Assembly (NCBI GenBank): GCA_029959195.1
Contig: CP114120.1
Location: 1,302,001-1,366,000 of the forward strand
From: Dictyophora rubrovolvata
Taxonomy: Eukaryota > Basidiomycota > Agaricomycetes > Phallales > Phallaceae
Reading direction: 5' to 3'
Length of the DNA: 64,000 nt
The notes beneath the pieces are model-generated. The model saw nothing but the letters and a program-made list of their open reading frames with translations. It ran no database searches and was not told where the DNA came from. Positions 35,492-46,299 of the stretch are shown here, piece by piece. Every line of letters begins with the position of its first letter. The stretch's first letter is position 1. The position numbers were made by a program, and so were the translations under genes.

Positions 35492-36655
35492 TTATAAACC
35501 GTTGAAGGCGTCGAAAAGGGCTTGATATACCCATGCGGCCTGTTCATCTCTTTCGACCATCCGTTGGCGTTGTTCTCTCAGGGCATCTATCTCGTGAGCT
35601 ACGATGTCGTTCTTGAACTTTGAGGGTAGTGGACCGAATGGAGATAATGGTAAAGGGGGTGGAAAAGACGGATTGGATGCAGATCGGTGGGAAGTTAAAA
35701 GGGAATAAGCTCGAAGAACGGAAGAAAGAGCGATGAATGATCCTGTACGGCCAACTCCGGCTGAACAGTGGACCAATGGGGGAGGGCTGATGTTGGGATC
35801 TGAAGGTATAGTGGCATTGAGATGTCGGTTGTTCACCCGTTCTACGAGACGGACAAAGTTGAGGATGGATTCATTGTCAGATGGGACGCCGAAGTCTGGC
35901 CAGCCGGTATAAAGTAGATGGGTAGCCTGGAATTCTTGACCAACGGGTTGTTGCTGTTGCTGATCATACCATCTAAGGCGAAGGTCAGTCAAGATGCATC
36001 GGGCATCGGGGAGGTCTTCTTCTGATTCGACGTGGATGTGAATACTATGCAAGGATGGGTCACATCCTTGTTCTGGATGAACAATGAAATTCTCGGCTTG
36101 AGAAGAGAAGTAATTGTGGGCCCTTCTGCGGCCGTTTTCGACAGGCATTGTGAGTTGGACGATCGTGTGGACACGCTGTCGATGCGGTGACGCGCGAGTC
36201 ATGCAGAGGGTCAGAAAGGCATGGAACGTGTTTGGCAATGGTGCTTGCGCTGCAATCCAGTATTTTCCTCCAAACAGTTCGCGTACCCAATTCGCGTTGA
36301 TGTACCTTTCGTCATCGGCGTCGTCAGTGTCGCCGTTGCCAGGGAAACCGTCTGGACGAGATGGAACTTTTACCCTTGTCCGATCATACGGCTCCAAGGA
36401 TATGTAGCGATTCTTGTGCCTATGCGCGGGGAGTTGTCCGGCTGCACACGAGTAATGCGCCCTGATGTAGGCTGGAATGCCCGACGTTGATTCAGCTGAG
36501 GTGGACGTGGACGCGGACGACGATGTCGAGGTTAAGAATGAATCCTGGCCCAGTCGTGCGAGTTGTCGCTGTTGCTCGCGATAATCGAGAGTATGAAGGG
36601 TAAGTGATAAGGCTGATTTCTGGGTTGCCGACTGCAACCAAGATGGTGGAGGCAT
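35492..36655 (-). CDS. Classical protein tyrosine phosphatase
   Basis: A single-exon gene of 387 codons, unusual beside its intron-rich neighbours. It carries the full PTP set in order: HKNRYISLEPYDRTRV (KNRY), DERYINANWV, KYWIAAQAPLPNTFHAFL, TGWPDFGVP (the WPD loop with its general acid), VHCSAGVGRTGSF (catalytic Cys and P-loop Arg) and the Q-loop LREQRQRMVERDEQAAWVY. It should remove phosphate from phosphotyrosine; fungal relatives act on MAP kinases. A Ser/Thr-rich stretch (STSSSASTSTSAESTSG) and a Gln run (QQQQQ) look disordered. No targeting signal or extra domain is seen. The start is only 61 bp from the start of the divergent hydrolase gene. Confidence 0.95.
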   Translation of the reverse strand: MPPPSWLQSATQKSALSLTLHTLDYREQQRQLARLGQDSFLTSTSSSASTSTSAESTSGIPAYIRAHYSCAAGQLPAHRHKNRYISLEPYDRTRVKVPSRPDGFPGNGDTDDADDERYINANWVRELFGGKYWIAAQAPLPNTFHAFLTLCMTRASPHRQRVHTIVQLTMPVENGRRRAHNYFSSQAENFIVHPEQGCDPSLHSIHIHVESEEDLPDARCILTDLRLRWYDQQQQQPVGQEFQATHLLYTGWPDFGVPSDNESILNFVRLVERVNNRHLNATIPSDPNISPPPLVHCSAGVGRTGSFIALSSVLRAYSLLTSHRSASNPSFPPPLPLSPFGPLPSKFKNDIVAHEIDALREQRQRMVERDEQAAWVYQALFDAFNGL

Positions 36656-36716
36656 TCGACGAGTTGGCGGAGAGAGACGTTGGACAGAGAGACGCCCAAG
36701 AGTGATAGGTTACTTG
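36656..36716. promoter_or_regulatory. 61-bp divergent gap, PTP / epoxide hydrolase
   Basis: The two start codons are only 61 bp apart, so the 5' UTRs must be tiny or the promoter elements lie within the opposite coding sequence. A GACAGAGAGACG purine-rich run is the only visible feature. Confidence 0.6.
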
Positions 36717-37897
36717 ATGGCGACATTACCATTACGCCTCCCAAATGGCATTCGCTCTCGTATGATATCGACCGTGAATGGGCTGGATATGCATGTCTTG
36801 GAAGCGGGAGAGAAAGGGAAACCACTGTTGATTTTATTGCACGGTTTTCCAGAAATGTGAGTTGTCGTCGTCGGAATCAGTGCTCGCCAGAAAGTGCTGA
36901 ACGAGTTGACGGACAAAGCGCGTACTCATATCGACACATTATCCTGCCACTTGCTAATAAGCTGGATGCGTATGTCGTCGCGCCAGACTTGCGGGGCTTT
37001 GGACGGACGACGGGATGGAGCGCAGCGGACACGGCGTCGTTCAGGATGCTCAACCTCGTGACAGACGTCGTCGCCCTCGCTTACGGTCTGGGATATAACG
37101 TCGTCCATTCAATAATAGGCCATGACTTCGGGAGTCGCGTCGGTGCCTACTGTGCTCTCGTTCGGCCTGATCTCTTCAAGTCGGCCGTTATTATGAGCGC
37201 ACCCTTTCCCGGTCCACCTCGATCCAACTTGTTACCCTCATCATCTCCGGCACCGAACATATCACAGATTCTATCTGATCTACGCTCCTTGTCTCCAGCT
37301 CGTAAACACTATACCGAGTATTTTTCCGATCCTTCTCTAGTAGCCAACAGGGACATGATGAGCTCCGCACAAGGCCTTCGTTCTTTCTTTCTAGGTTACT
37401 TCCACATGAAGAGCGCGGACTGGCCTCACAACGATCCTCAGCCTCTACAAGGATGGTCTGCGCTCGAACTCGCCAAATTACCCGAATATTATGTCATGCC
37501 AGTTGACAAGTCTATGCCCGAAGTCGTCTTGCCTCATACACCTTCAGCGACCCCTCCATGGCTCACTGAAGAAGACCTAGACGTTTTTGCTGCAGAATAC
37601 GCACGGACAACTTTTCAAGGTGGTTTGAATTATTATAGCTATCGTATTATCCCTCAAGTCGAACTCTTTCCATTTATGAACAAGCTAGTTGATGTCCCGG
37701 TTGTTTTCGTTCGCGGAGACAAGGACTGGGGCATGCATCAATCACCAGGAGAACTGGATCGTATGAGACTCGCATGTCCAATGATGGCTCCTGGGAACGA
37801 AGGATGTAGAGTCGTAGAAGGGGCCGGTCATTGGGTTCAGCAGGAAAAACCAGAAGAAGTTGTTGACATTATCTCTAATTTTTTGAACGGAATATAA
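36717..37897 (+). CDS. Alpha/beta hydrolase, epoxide-hydrolase-like
   Basis: Two exons encode 372 residues. Exon 1 starts at MATLPLRLPNGIRSRM and contains GLDMHVLEAGEKGKPLLILL followed by the oxyanion-hole motif HGFPE. The 62-nt intron (36857-36918) joins it to IAYSYRHIILPLANKLDAYV. Then come VAPDLRGFGRTTGW, the nucleophile elbow IIGHDFGSRVGAYCALVRPD with the Asp nucleophile, and the C-terminal VVFVRGDKDWGMHQ and GAGHWVQQEKPEEV, which hold the second acidic residue and catalytic His. Cap tyrosines may lie in LNYYSYRIIP. Lacking a signal peptide, it is probably intracellular, unlike the hydrolase at 9.3 kb. Substrate is unknown; haloalkane dehalogenase-like activity cannot be excluded from motifs alone. 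Confidence 0.9.
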
Positions 37898-37973
37898 GGC
37901 TACTTTGACTTTTGTAGCTGTGGGGGCATTGGGATACTGTATAGAGTTGCATGGTACCGCTGCAACTGCGTGT

Positions 37974-38053
37974 GCCTTGCTAGCTCAATCGGTAGAGCGT
38001 GAGACTCTTAACTAGATATCTCAAGGTTGCGGGTTCGACCCCCGCGTGGGGCT
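37974..38053 (+). tRNA. tRNA-Lys (anticodon CTT) with a 7-nt intron
   Basis: The cloverleaf closes well. The acceptor GCCTTGC pairs with GTGGGGC through G-T wobbles. The D-arm is TAGCTCAATCGGTAGAGC. The anticodon stem TGAGA/TCTCA holds the loop CTCTTAA with anticodon CTT, and the T-arm is GCGGGTTCGACCCCCGC. Removing seven nucleotides after the base next to the anticodon gives a 73-nt tRNA, the canonical intron position. Sequence agrees closely with fungal lysine tRNAs. Confidence 0.95.
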
Positions 38054-38061
38054 AGGGTAGC

Positions 38062-38072
38062 TTTTCTTTTTT
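38062..38072 (+). terminator. RNA polymerase III terminator of tRNA-Lys
   Basis: The T-runs TTTTCTTTTTT begin 9 bp after the tRNA 3' end, as expected for a Pol III stop. Confidence 0.8.
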
Positions 38073-38265
38073 CCTATGTCTTAGAATTCCTGTTTCCAGT
38101 GGACTCTTTAAATGTTTTCTCTCATCCAAAAGCTACCAAAAAAGTTTTTTTCTATTGGATTCGCCTCCTAAGCAAGATCCCACTCACTGGCGTTGGTGGC
38201 TAACTTAGTCTAATGATTAATAGTAGTTACCTTGGTGATGTCAATCACGTGCACCATTTTCACCC

Positions 38266-40523
38266 ATGCCCCCCAAACCGATTGTCATTGAAGCTTATAG
38301 TTCGAATGTAGAAGTTTATGCCGATTTGGATTCTGCAGGTTTGACACCGAGAACACCCTTTTCGCGTAAAACAGCGCAGCTGGAGGAAGGACGTGCAGGT
38401 CCTCGGACGAGAGCAATAGCTGCAATTCCCGTCAACGACCCGATTTCAGAAAACGGAGACGAGGATGAATTCGATGACATCGACTTGCAAAACCATCCAT
38501 TATTGCATCAGGAGCGGATTCCAATGCGATCGCCCGAGGATAATGCCAACCAGCGAAGACCAACTTTCGCAAATTGGGATGCTTTCAACCTGCAGAAGCT
38601 GGTAGTTCGTGCACAACGAATACCCTTCGGGCTTATATTTGGCTGCGGGACCGTCATACTGTTGATGTTCCTCATATTTGCGTCAATGAAACAAAAGGGT
38701 GCATTACTGGATTACATGGGTGTAAACACAACTGCGATCAGACTACAAACTCTTGACGACGAAAGCAAAGCGCGGTTTAACACGTCGACCGTCATTGATT
38801 ATTCCAACTATTCTTCATTTCCTCTGACCACCAATCAGTATATCAAGGAATGCTGGAAGGTTGTTCATGATCCTCGTATGAAACATTACGTTCCCTATTG
38901 GAATACTCACCCTGGAGCCGAGCTTGATGTTCTCCACCAGGTATATACGAGTGACTCCTGACCCTCTGAATGCTAATTTTTTTCTCTTATACCTTTTAGA
39001 AATCAACGTCTAACCCTGCAACGTGTTCATCAACGATCACCTACATCTTAGACGGTTCAGTCGGTCTTATGGCAGATCTGGCCCATATTGCGATTATCTC
39101 AGCCTTTGCTCGAGAGGTGCAGTCATTTAGCTCTCTGGTCCATCATTCTCCCTCATAATACTTTCAGAGAAACCGCACCTTCTTTGTCTATGACAAGAAT
39201 TGGAACAGGGGTCGCTGGTCAGACCACTTTCTTCCATTCTCAGAAACCCAGCCTGGTCCAGAGCCTGGTTGTGCTCCGCCTCCTCCTGAAGGTTTGTTTT
39301 TTTTTTGCCACACAGAAATACAATCATTCGTTGTCTGGCTCTGATGATTTAAATTAGAGATGGTTTCTTGCCCAAGGACAGCACGGTGAGCTTAGATTGA
39401 CATTTCTCGGTTTTATCAAGTTAAACAGTGCATAGACATTGGGTATGGAAAGCTCAGTTATGTTAGATTTCAGAATTCTTGAATTTTGTATAAGGTTACC
39501 TCAGCCCGGATAGATGTCATACATTTCGGGAACGGATTTGATGACGAGTTTGAAGATGCGTATGTAGATGATGTTCATCTTCCCTTTTGCTTACTACTCA
39601 ACCGTCATTTTTAGCCACAAAATGGATGTAGAACGTAAAAGGCCTTTATATTCCCGATCCGCTGAATCAATTTCGCAATTCATCCGACCAAGTAAGGTGA
39701 ACCAAGATCTAATCCAAAAAACACGGGATGCGGTTACACAGCTGGCTCTCCAAATAAGTATGCCTTTTTAGGTGCTTGCAGACCTCATGTTCACTTTACA
39801 TATTCAGATAATAACGCAACACAATATATATCGGCTCATATACGTAGGGGAGATCGACGTGCAAAGTCCTGGCGATACAATTTTTTGCCAACGAAACAGA
39901 TACCAACAGAGGAGTATGTCAGTGCCGTCTGGAAAACATACTCGTGGCTCACAGAGCTGCCGAAAAAACCATCGTATACCCCGTTCATATATCTCGCTTC
40001 AGATTCAAAAGATGCTGAAATTGAATTCATTGATACCTTTACGTCCAATGATACCCTAGTGCAGCTGTTCAGCGATGAAAACCTATATCCCTTCGTATAC
40101 TCACTAAGAACAAGTGCAATCAAGGAACTGCAAGACCTGGCACCAATGCAAGAGTATTTCCAGTCTGAATGGAATAATAACAGAATTGAGGACGATAGGA
40201 TCAGGGAGACGAGAGGTGTTATTGTGGATTGGGCATTAATGTCTGGAGCGTGGAGGTCTGACGATGATGGCCAACTTCAGTTCGTTCCCCCGCAGGCGAC
40301 TATATGCACGCTCACGTATGTTTATTCCAACTCTGATTAAATGGTCACCCGAATCTTCCTATTTCATAGATCTAATTTATGCAAGTTGGCTGTTGATGGT
40401 TTAGGTTGGGATTATGCCTTTGATTGGCAGAACAACGAGGTTGGACCACATCCTCGTTGGGTTGAGATCGACGGTGGAGGATCCATTATTCCTATTTGGA
40501 CCCCTTACGAAATATTTGCTTAA
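38266..40523 (+). CDS. O-fucosyltransferase-like type II membrane protein
   Basis: A protein of about 590 residues from about eight exons. The first 115 residues are cytoplasmic and polar, followed by one transmembrane anchor (LIFGCGTVILLMFLIFASM). The luminal part has the acceptor/donor regions of the fungal O-fucosyltransferase-like family: LDGSVGLMADLAHIAIISAF, RTFFVYDKNWNRGRWSDHF, QPGPEPGCAPPPPEE, CPRTARHWVTSAR, the GDP-sugar-type motif YISAHIRRGDRR and the C-terminal ETRGVIVDWALMSGAW with TSNLCKLAVDGLGWDYAF. Splice joins that rebuild RHWVTSARIDVIHFG and NNNATQYISAHIRRGD are exact. The family occurs in many basidiomycete genomes; its sugar and acceptor are not established. Golgi or ER location is inferred from topology. 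Confidence 0.82.
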
Positions 40524-40858
40524 TGATTCTGTAGCACAATAGTTCGGTTTAATACTAAAAACGCAAACTTGAGTCGGAGAAGTCTAAGACTTCTGAGAAC
40601 AATGATCAAAATGGTCAGGCCTAAGCATAGGAATATTGATTCTTCAAATTAATTTTGGAATAAATCAATAATGGGCGAACTTTTAAGTTCAGCCTTCCAA
40701 GTCAATCAAAAGTTAACCCTTGCTTAGGTAAAGCTTGTTGCCGCATGTGTTCTTTCACGTTCACCTGTCTTTGACAATTGTTCAAATTGCTTATTTATTC
40801 GCATTGGATTGCATACTTCATATTCTTCGAGTTCTTTTTTTCTCTCAAAGAAGTTGTA
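40524..40858. other. Upstream region of the Zip2/SHOC1-like gene
   Basis: 335 bp, AT-rich, with a pyrimidine-rich run just before the next start. No gene or strong motif is visible. Confidence 0.45.
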
Positions 40859-43800
40859 ATGGATCGAGAGCTATTGCTGAGAACACATATACGAGAATTG
40901 CTGCTGCCATACGCCCTGAAGCATCTAACAACAAACTATATAGATCACTCTCAATCTGAAGTATCTGAGGTATTTTCTCAGTTCTCACATGTTTTTTTAG
41001 GTTTATCCTTTTTTCTCTCTACATTATTATTCCCCAGCTACTTTCAGAAACTCTCGATGTGGTTCCCTTACGCGACGCGACCTTTCTCGCCCTTCCTGTC
41101 GAACCTTTGGACACATTCAGCTCCTTATTTCGTGTCAAAGAGCAACCTCCGTTTGATGAATCATGGAAAGTTGATGCAGAAGCAAGGACCTTTTTGGTGG
41201 AAACTCTTGGCAGTTTATCTGCCTCCACTAAAGGCCCTACGACTCGCTGCTTGAGTTTTGAGGATGATCGTAAGAACAAGATGTTTTCCTTCTGGGATTA
41301 TTTCGATCTTTCGATCTTTCTGGGTTATAGCTGATCCGGTTCTAAAATTAATGTCGACCATATTAACTCGCCAAGCCATTTCTCAAACACGCGAGCTGGG
41401 AAAATTAGCATCAAACCATACAAAGATTATTTCAACGCCGCATATGCTACTAAAGACTATGAATATGGAAACTGTACCCGAAGGTTATATTGAACCAATA
41501 GTTTTCTCTGAAAAACATCAGGATTCTCTCTTGTAAGTAACATACAACTTACACCGTGCATCTCTCACTAAACATTTCTCCGATTAGAGGCGTTCGGTTT
41601 TCAATTGAGAAAGAGATGCATGAACATGTAATGCATCTCATAAGTCATGCTGCATGCCCTCCTCCGGTTGACCAATATCATAATTACACCCACCCGTCCA
41701 GAGCTTTCCTACGTGGTGATTCACCCCCACACGAGTGCCGAGTACATATGTCACCGCCCGTCTTTCCTGTTGACGCATCCTCTCATTTGAGAGCTAATGG
41801 ACTTGTAAGACCGTCAGAGATGGAATCTCTGGGATTTATCAAAAAGGTTGAATTACCTAATGATGAAGAAGAAATTTCAAAGGAACACATGCAGGTTCTT
41901 AATGGATGGAGTACGTGTTTTGTAGTCAAGTATATCTTCTGTCGATGAACTTCGAAACAGCTACTTTTCCCCAGATTTCCTCAGACACCCCCTCCCTGGG
42001 AAATAGTTCACAAACAACTGAATTCGATGAACTATTCGCTCTAACGCCCTCTCATAAATCCCCTTCACCTAAAATGGGTATGCTAATTTGATTCCGATTT
42101 TTCTCTATTAATACTTTATAGACGAGTATTTAATTCCTCGCGTCTTACATCCAGGAGTAGGTTCTGCTAAGGATAGCAGAAATGATGCAGGAAACTTGAA
42201 GTACGTGAATATCCACCAGTTTGGAAGCATTATTATCAATGCGCGACAATTTTCAGTCTTTTCGAATTCTTATCACCTTTATTACCTGGAATGGAGGCAT
42301 TACCGTCTTCTGACTCGGTCGAGCCCCAGTCTTCTCATCCAAAAGTTCCATCGTCAATCTTAGGTCAGCCGTCCAGGAGTGTAGCTCATGCACTAAGCAC
42401 AGGACAACCGGAGCATTCAATGACACCTATCAAACCCAAAGAGACGCCCGAGAAGCTTCGGACATTGATTGAAACGGTGTGTGCTCCGGTTCATGATGAA
42501 TCTCCTGAAGATTGGATCCTATCCGAGCGATTGGAAGAGAAGGAGACGCTGATGATGGAAGGTACGGGGGTCTCCCACCGCAGCCAATTTGGCTTTTGAC
42601 ATGATTTGTACATTCTCTCCAGTGCCCAAAATGAAGGAGCCTTCCATGCATCCTCCCTCTCCTTCTTGCCCCTCCATACCTATCGCTCCACTATCTCTTA
42701 CTTGTGCCCCGACCAACGCCGGTCCAGAAGCCAAACCCACTGTCTCCGTTCCCGCATTGAAGAAAGTTTCTGGTACTCAATCGCTAAACATCGAATTATC
42801 CTGGAGGTATTAACCTTTTACAAACCATATCGTCTAAAAGGTCTTGTAACGTTGTCCCCGCTAGACCTTTTAATTTTGGTTCTCGGGTCCCCACCACTGA
42901 AGAACTTTCCAATACAGAATCATTTTACCCATCAACTGCACCCGAGTTAGACGCATCAAGTGAAGTGTGCATTCAAGATATCGTGTCTCTCTTGGAAACG
43001 CAGAGAAAGACGGATACTAATGTAGAGCATGAAGATTATCCCTCGATGAAATTTACCAATACCTTCGGTGGCGATTATGATATAATACTAACTCATGCTG
43101 ACAGGCGAAAAGTTCGTGCTTCATTTCCAGAACAAAATCAAAAAATGGCAAATGGTATGACTCCGGAAAACGTCAGTGTAGACGAGGACGATGAAGAGAG
43201 GTTTGGAAATCCGATGCTGACCGGGAAGCCTAACAAGAGACTACGGATAGCACCCTCATCTGTTTTGGACGATGAAAAGGATCCCGCTAATTCGGGTCAA
43301 ATCATGGCAGGAGTAAACGTACCGCGGCCGCACCTCCTGAGTCCTGAAATAGACAACAACCACCGCTCTCCTTCCCAGTACTATGAGGTTGTTAATAGAG
43401 TCAATAGAAATGGTGGTGAATATCCTTATATCGAATGTGGCGAAACCGGTCTGCACGATTCCTCCTGTGTCCAACAAGGGAAAGAGGCGGTTTCCAAAGA
43501 TTCAGTTTCCTCCTTTGGTTATATTCCCTCCAGTGCGAAGTCGACAACCAGTATTCTTGATAACAGAAATTCTCCTTCCCATAATTTGAAACCCCCTTGG
43601 AAACAGGGACTTCCTCCGGCCAAACAGGCTCTCGCTGACTTCCTTCATCTTCGTGCTGGAGGTAAATTAAAACTTGATAACTCCGAACCTCCGGTCTGTT
43701 CGCCACCGCTACCACTCGAAGAAGATTCAATAAATAGACCTCCATCGCCTCCTAGAGAGATTCCCCCAGAAATTGTCGATGCCAATACAGTTTTACTACC

Positions 43801-44847
43801 TTCGAATTGGCTCTGTCCTACCACTCATCTCAAGTATATTGCATCTATGAATGTTTTACAGAAAACGGTTTTGTTGCACCATCTGGAGCTGGAATGTCGT
43901 GTTGACATCGTTGAACGAGAAAATATTGAAGCTCACAGTGCTGATCTCATTATAGGCGTGGATGCTGCCTTACTTTATGTGTCCTTATCCTCCCTTCATC
44001 TTTCAAAAGAGAAGCTTGCCGACCGGATTGCTGTACTTTCCTGGAGATTCGAACTTATTATGGTCGTGTTCGAAGCATTTTCTCTAAAAACCGCATTGCG
44101 TCCTCAACGGTTAACTGAGGGAAATCTAACACCATATGCTTTCCCGCCAGTGACTATTAAGGCTATAAAGACTCTAAAAAAACTGTTAACGGTCATGGAA
44201 ATGATCCCGTCTATGGTAAATGAAAAAAAGACAGCTAAATTACCTAGTACAGTTGTGAAATACGCATATGCCCGAGATGTTTTGGAGGCTGCTAAATTTG
44301 CTAGGCTTGCAGGCGATGAGGTTGGCGCCTTGAATGCGGAATGGTTGTCCGATGAATACTCGCAGGCACGTCATTTACTATTACGCTTCATGACGCGCTT
44401 CTCAAGATCTCATGGCTGATGTGATGTGGCTTAATAAACTTCTACTACATAGGACGAAAAGGATCTTTCTTGTGTTCCTGGAATGAATATTTACGCAGCC
44501 GCCTTGTTGCTTCGTCATATAGATGTCAGTGCATTGGTGAACATGACTTCGATGGAGAGACTAGGGCAATTTTCAAATATTTTGGGAAAAAGGCGCGTGG
44601 TAAGGCTTCTTTTGTTCGCTAGAAAACTGGAGCGATGATAAGATGGCTCTTATGTGAACTGTGTTGAAAGAACTGACGTAAAAAATATTTTTAGATGTTA
44701 CTGAATGATGAAATTGAAACTCGACTTGCCATACAAGCGAGTTCATCCCCGCCGAAGACGGCTCCGCCTGTGGAAGAAGAAGACAAGGAAAACGACCTGA
44801 ACACCTCTTATTGGGAAACTGAAAATGTTGAGCTTCTTTCAGAGTAG
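40859..44847 (+). CDS. Candidate Zip2/SHOC1-like meiotic protein with XPF-like and HhH C-terminus
   Basis: A large protein of roughly 1,050-1,100 residues in about twelve exons, starting MDRELLLRTHIRELLLPY. The N-terminal third is conserved-looking but unrecognised (DVVPLRDATFLALPVEPLD). The middle is long and disordered with many Pro/Ser runs. The C-terminal 300 residues resemble an inactive XPF nuclease fold: VLLHHLELECRVDIVERE, ADLIIGVDAALLYVSLSSL and LADRIAVLSWRFELIMVVFE. The ERK catalytic motif of true XPF is missing. Two helix-hairpin-helix-like motifs follow (LSCVPGMNIYAAALLLRHI; MTSMERLGQFSNILGKRR). This order is that of Zip2/SHOC1, which with Spo16 stabilises meiotic crossover intermediates. 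The last-but-one intron (44366-44452) appears to use a GC donor. A divergent ERCC1/XPF-related protein with another role is the alternative. Confidence 0.6.
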
Positions 44848-44900
44848 ATAGACTCGATGCAAAGAAGGTTAATAAATTCGGTGACCGTCGATTTTGTCCC

Positions 44901-44921
44901 CTTCACTTCACTTCACTTCAC
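44901..44921. repeat. (CTTCA)4 microsatellite
   Basis: Four perfect copies of CTTCA followed by C, in the 3' flank of the Zip2-like gene. Confidence 0.9.
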
Positions 44922-45689
44922 GTTGGAATGACGTTACTTTGACTAGCCACCCGAAAGCTCCGTAGTTCTTACTATCAAACGTGATAGAGGTGCATAATAT
45001 CCTTTCGGTTTTCATTGTGATCCCTATTTTTGTGGACTTGGACGGCATGTGATCAAGTCACACAGCAACCACGAGGCTTCAACGTCATTTAAACTGCGCT
45101 GAAGTTCAGCGGGCTATTAATATCAAATTCTGTGAACATCCGACATAAATTTCAGGGAATATATCATATGGAAGATTATGACAGATCTTCTTGCAAATGA
45201 AAGATGGCACTGCGGCGGTGCTTGTATTAACCGTCCCGAATTTACACATAGGAAGTTCCCTGCACCAACTGAATTAGGGAAATTGAGAAGCTCTGGGCAG
45301 TGGGTTTCTTCGGGCATTGATAGTTTATCAGATAAGGAGCACACGGAGTTTGTGCAGGTGAACTATGAATTATGAAACAGCGAGCTTTTGATTGGCGAAA
45401 AGGTAAGGTCATGGTTTAAATCACAGTTTTATGCAAAGACAAGGGGCTTATACGAAAAATGCTAGCATTTGTGACTAACAGTGATCCGAACAGAGCAGGA
45501 GAAGACCTCAATCGTGTATCCCAAAATAACACAATTCCCCCACACATGACCAATGATTTTTTTCAAAAACAATGACGTGAATAAAAGGTGCTGGCATTGA
45601 CACTGGGCGGGTCGACCGGTCAGCAATAAGTGACGGAGTCCGGTCCAAGTTCAAAGAAGCTGGCACTCAGGTTGATGACTAATGACGAA

Positions 45690-45990
45690 GGGGAAGTTTA
45701 CCATAGTCTACCGCTGTTTCGGTTGGCCCGACTAGTTGGAAGGCGCCATCGAAAGCTGGGATTTTGTCATTTGGAAACAAGCGAGACTTAATCTTAGCTC
45801 GAGGCAGGGGTTTCCGACAAACGCGCCCTTCCCCACTATTGACAACTGAGACCCAAAGCAACGGTAGAGATAATTATCGTTGCGGCTCCCATCTTCTCGC
45901 GTGGCAAGCAAATCAATCTCTCAGTTTATCCCAATTCTACTTTTTCTTTCTTCCTGTCGATAAACTTCAGATGGTTGAGTGAAGGTCACC
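45690..45990 (+). promoter_or_regulatory. Duplicated upstream block, copy 1 (first CDF gene)
   Basis: It shares order and sequence with 48770-49080: CTACCGCTGTTTCGG, GGATTTTGTCATTTGGAA, ACAAACGC, CCATTATT-like, GACCCAA and a 25-bp identical block at 45891-45915 (core CGCGTGGCAAGCAAATC). The identical block lies about 409 bp before the start codon. The order is kept while other parts have diverged, so the duplication included the promoter. Confidence 0.75.
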
Positions 45991-46299
45991 TCTGTTTGTT
46001 TCTTTGTTTTCCCGAGCCAGACACTGCCATCGGAATTTCCGATGACCGTACTTTTCACTTTTTCTACCGTTTCATCATCGCACGTTTCGCTGGGGGTATC
46101 ATTGATCGTGAAATTTTCGAGGGAATATGAGGTTTTAATGCCGGTAATCTAATCTTCCATCATTAATATTCCCCTTTTTTGGGTCTCGGGACTCGCGCTG
46201 AGCTTTTAAGGCCGTCGATTCCTGCCTCCATAGATACTTTCAGTTTCTCCCCCATTCTTCTCCATCCATTTTTTTTCTAATCCATTTCTATTAACGACA

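Larger units (their letters stand above)
44848..46299. other. Intergenic and promoter region before the first CDF gene
   Basis: It contains a (CTTCA) microsatellite just after the preceding gene, a 65-codon unsupported frame near 45178-45375, and from about 45690 a block that recurs upstream of the second CDF gene. The last 100 bp are T-rich leader (CCATTTTTTTTCTAATCC). Confidence 0.5.

Noticed and set aside
36680-36716. Longer open frame beginning at 36680 for the second epoxide hydrolase
   Set aside because: It reads the first exon in the wrong frame and loses the HGFPE oxyanion motif. The start at 36717 restores it.
45178-45375. 65-codon frame with a cysteine/proline start (ERWHCGGACINRP)
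   Set aside because: Too short and isolated to call a gene; no second exon or family match found.
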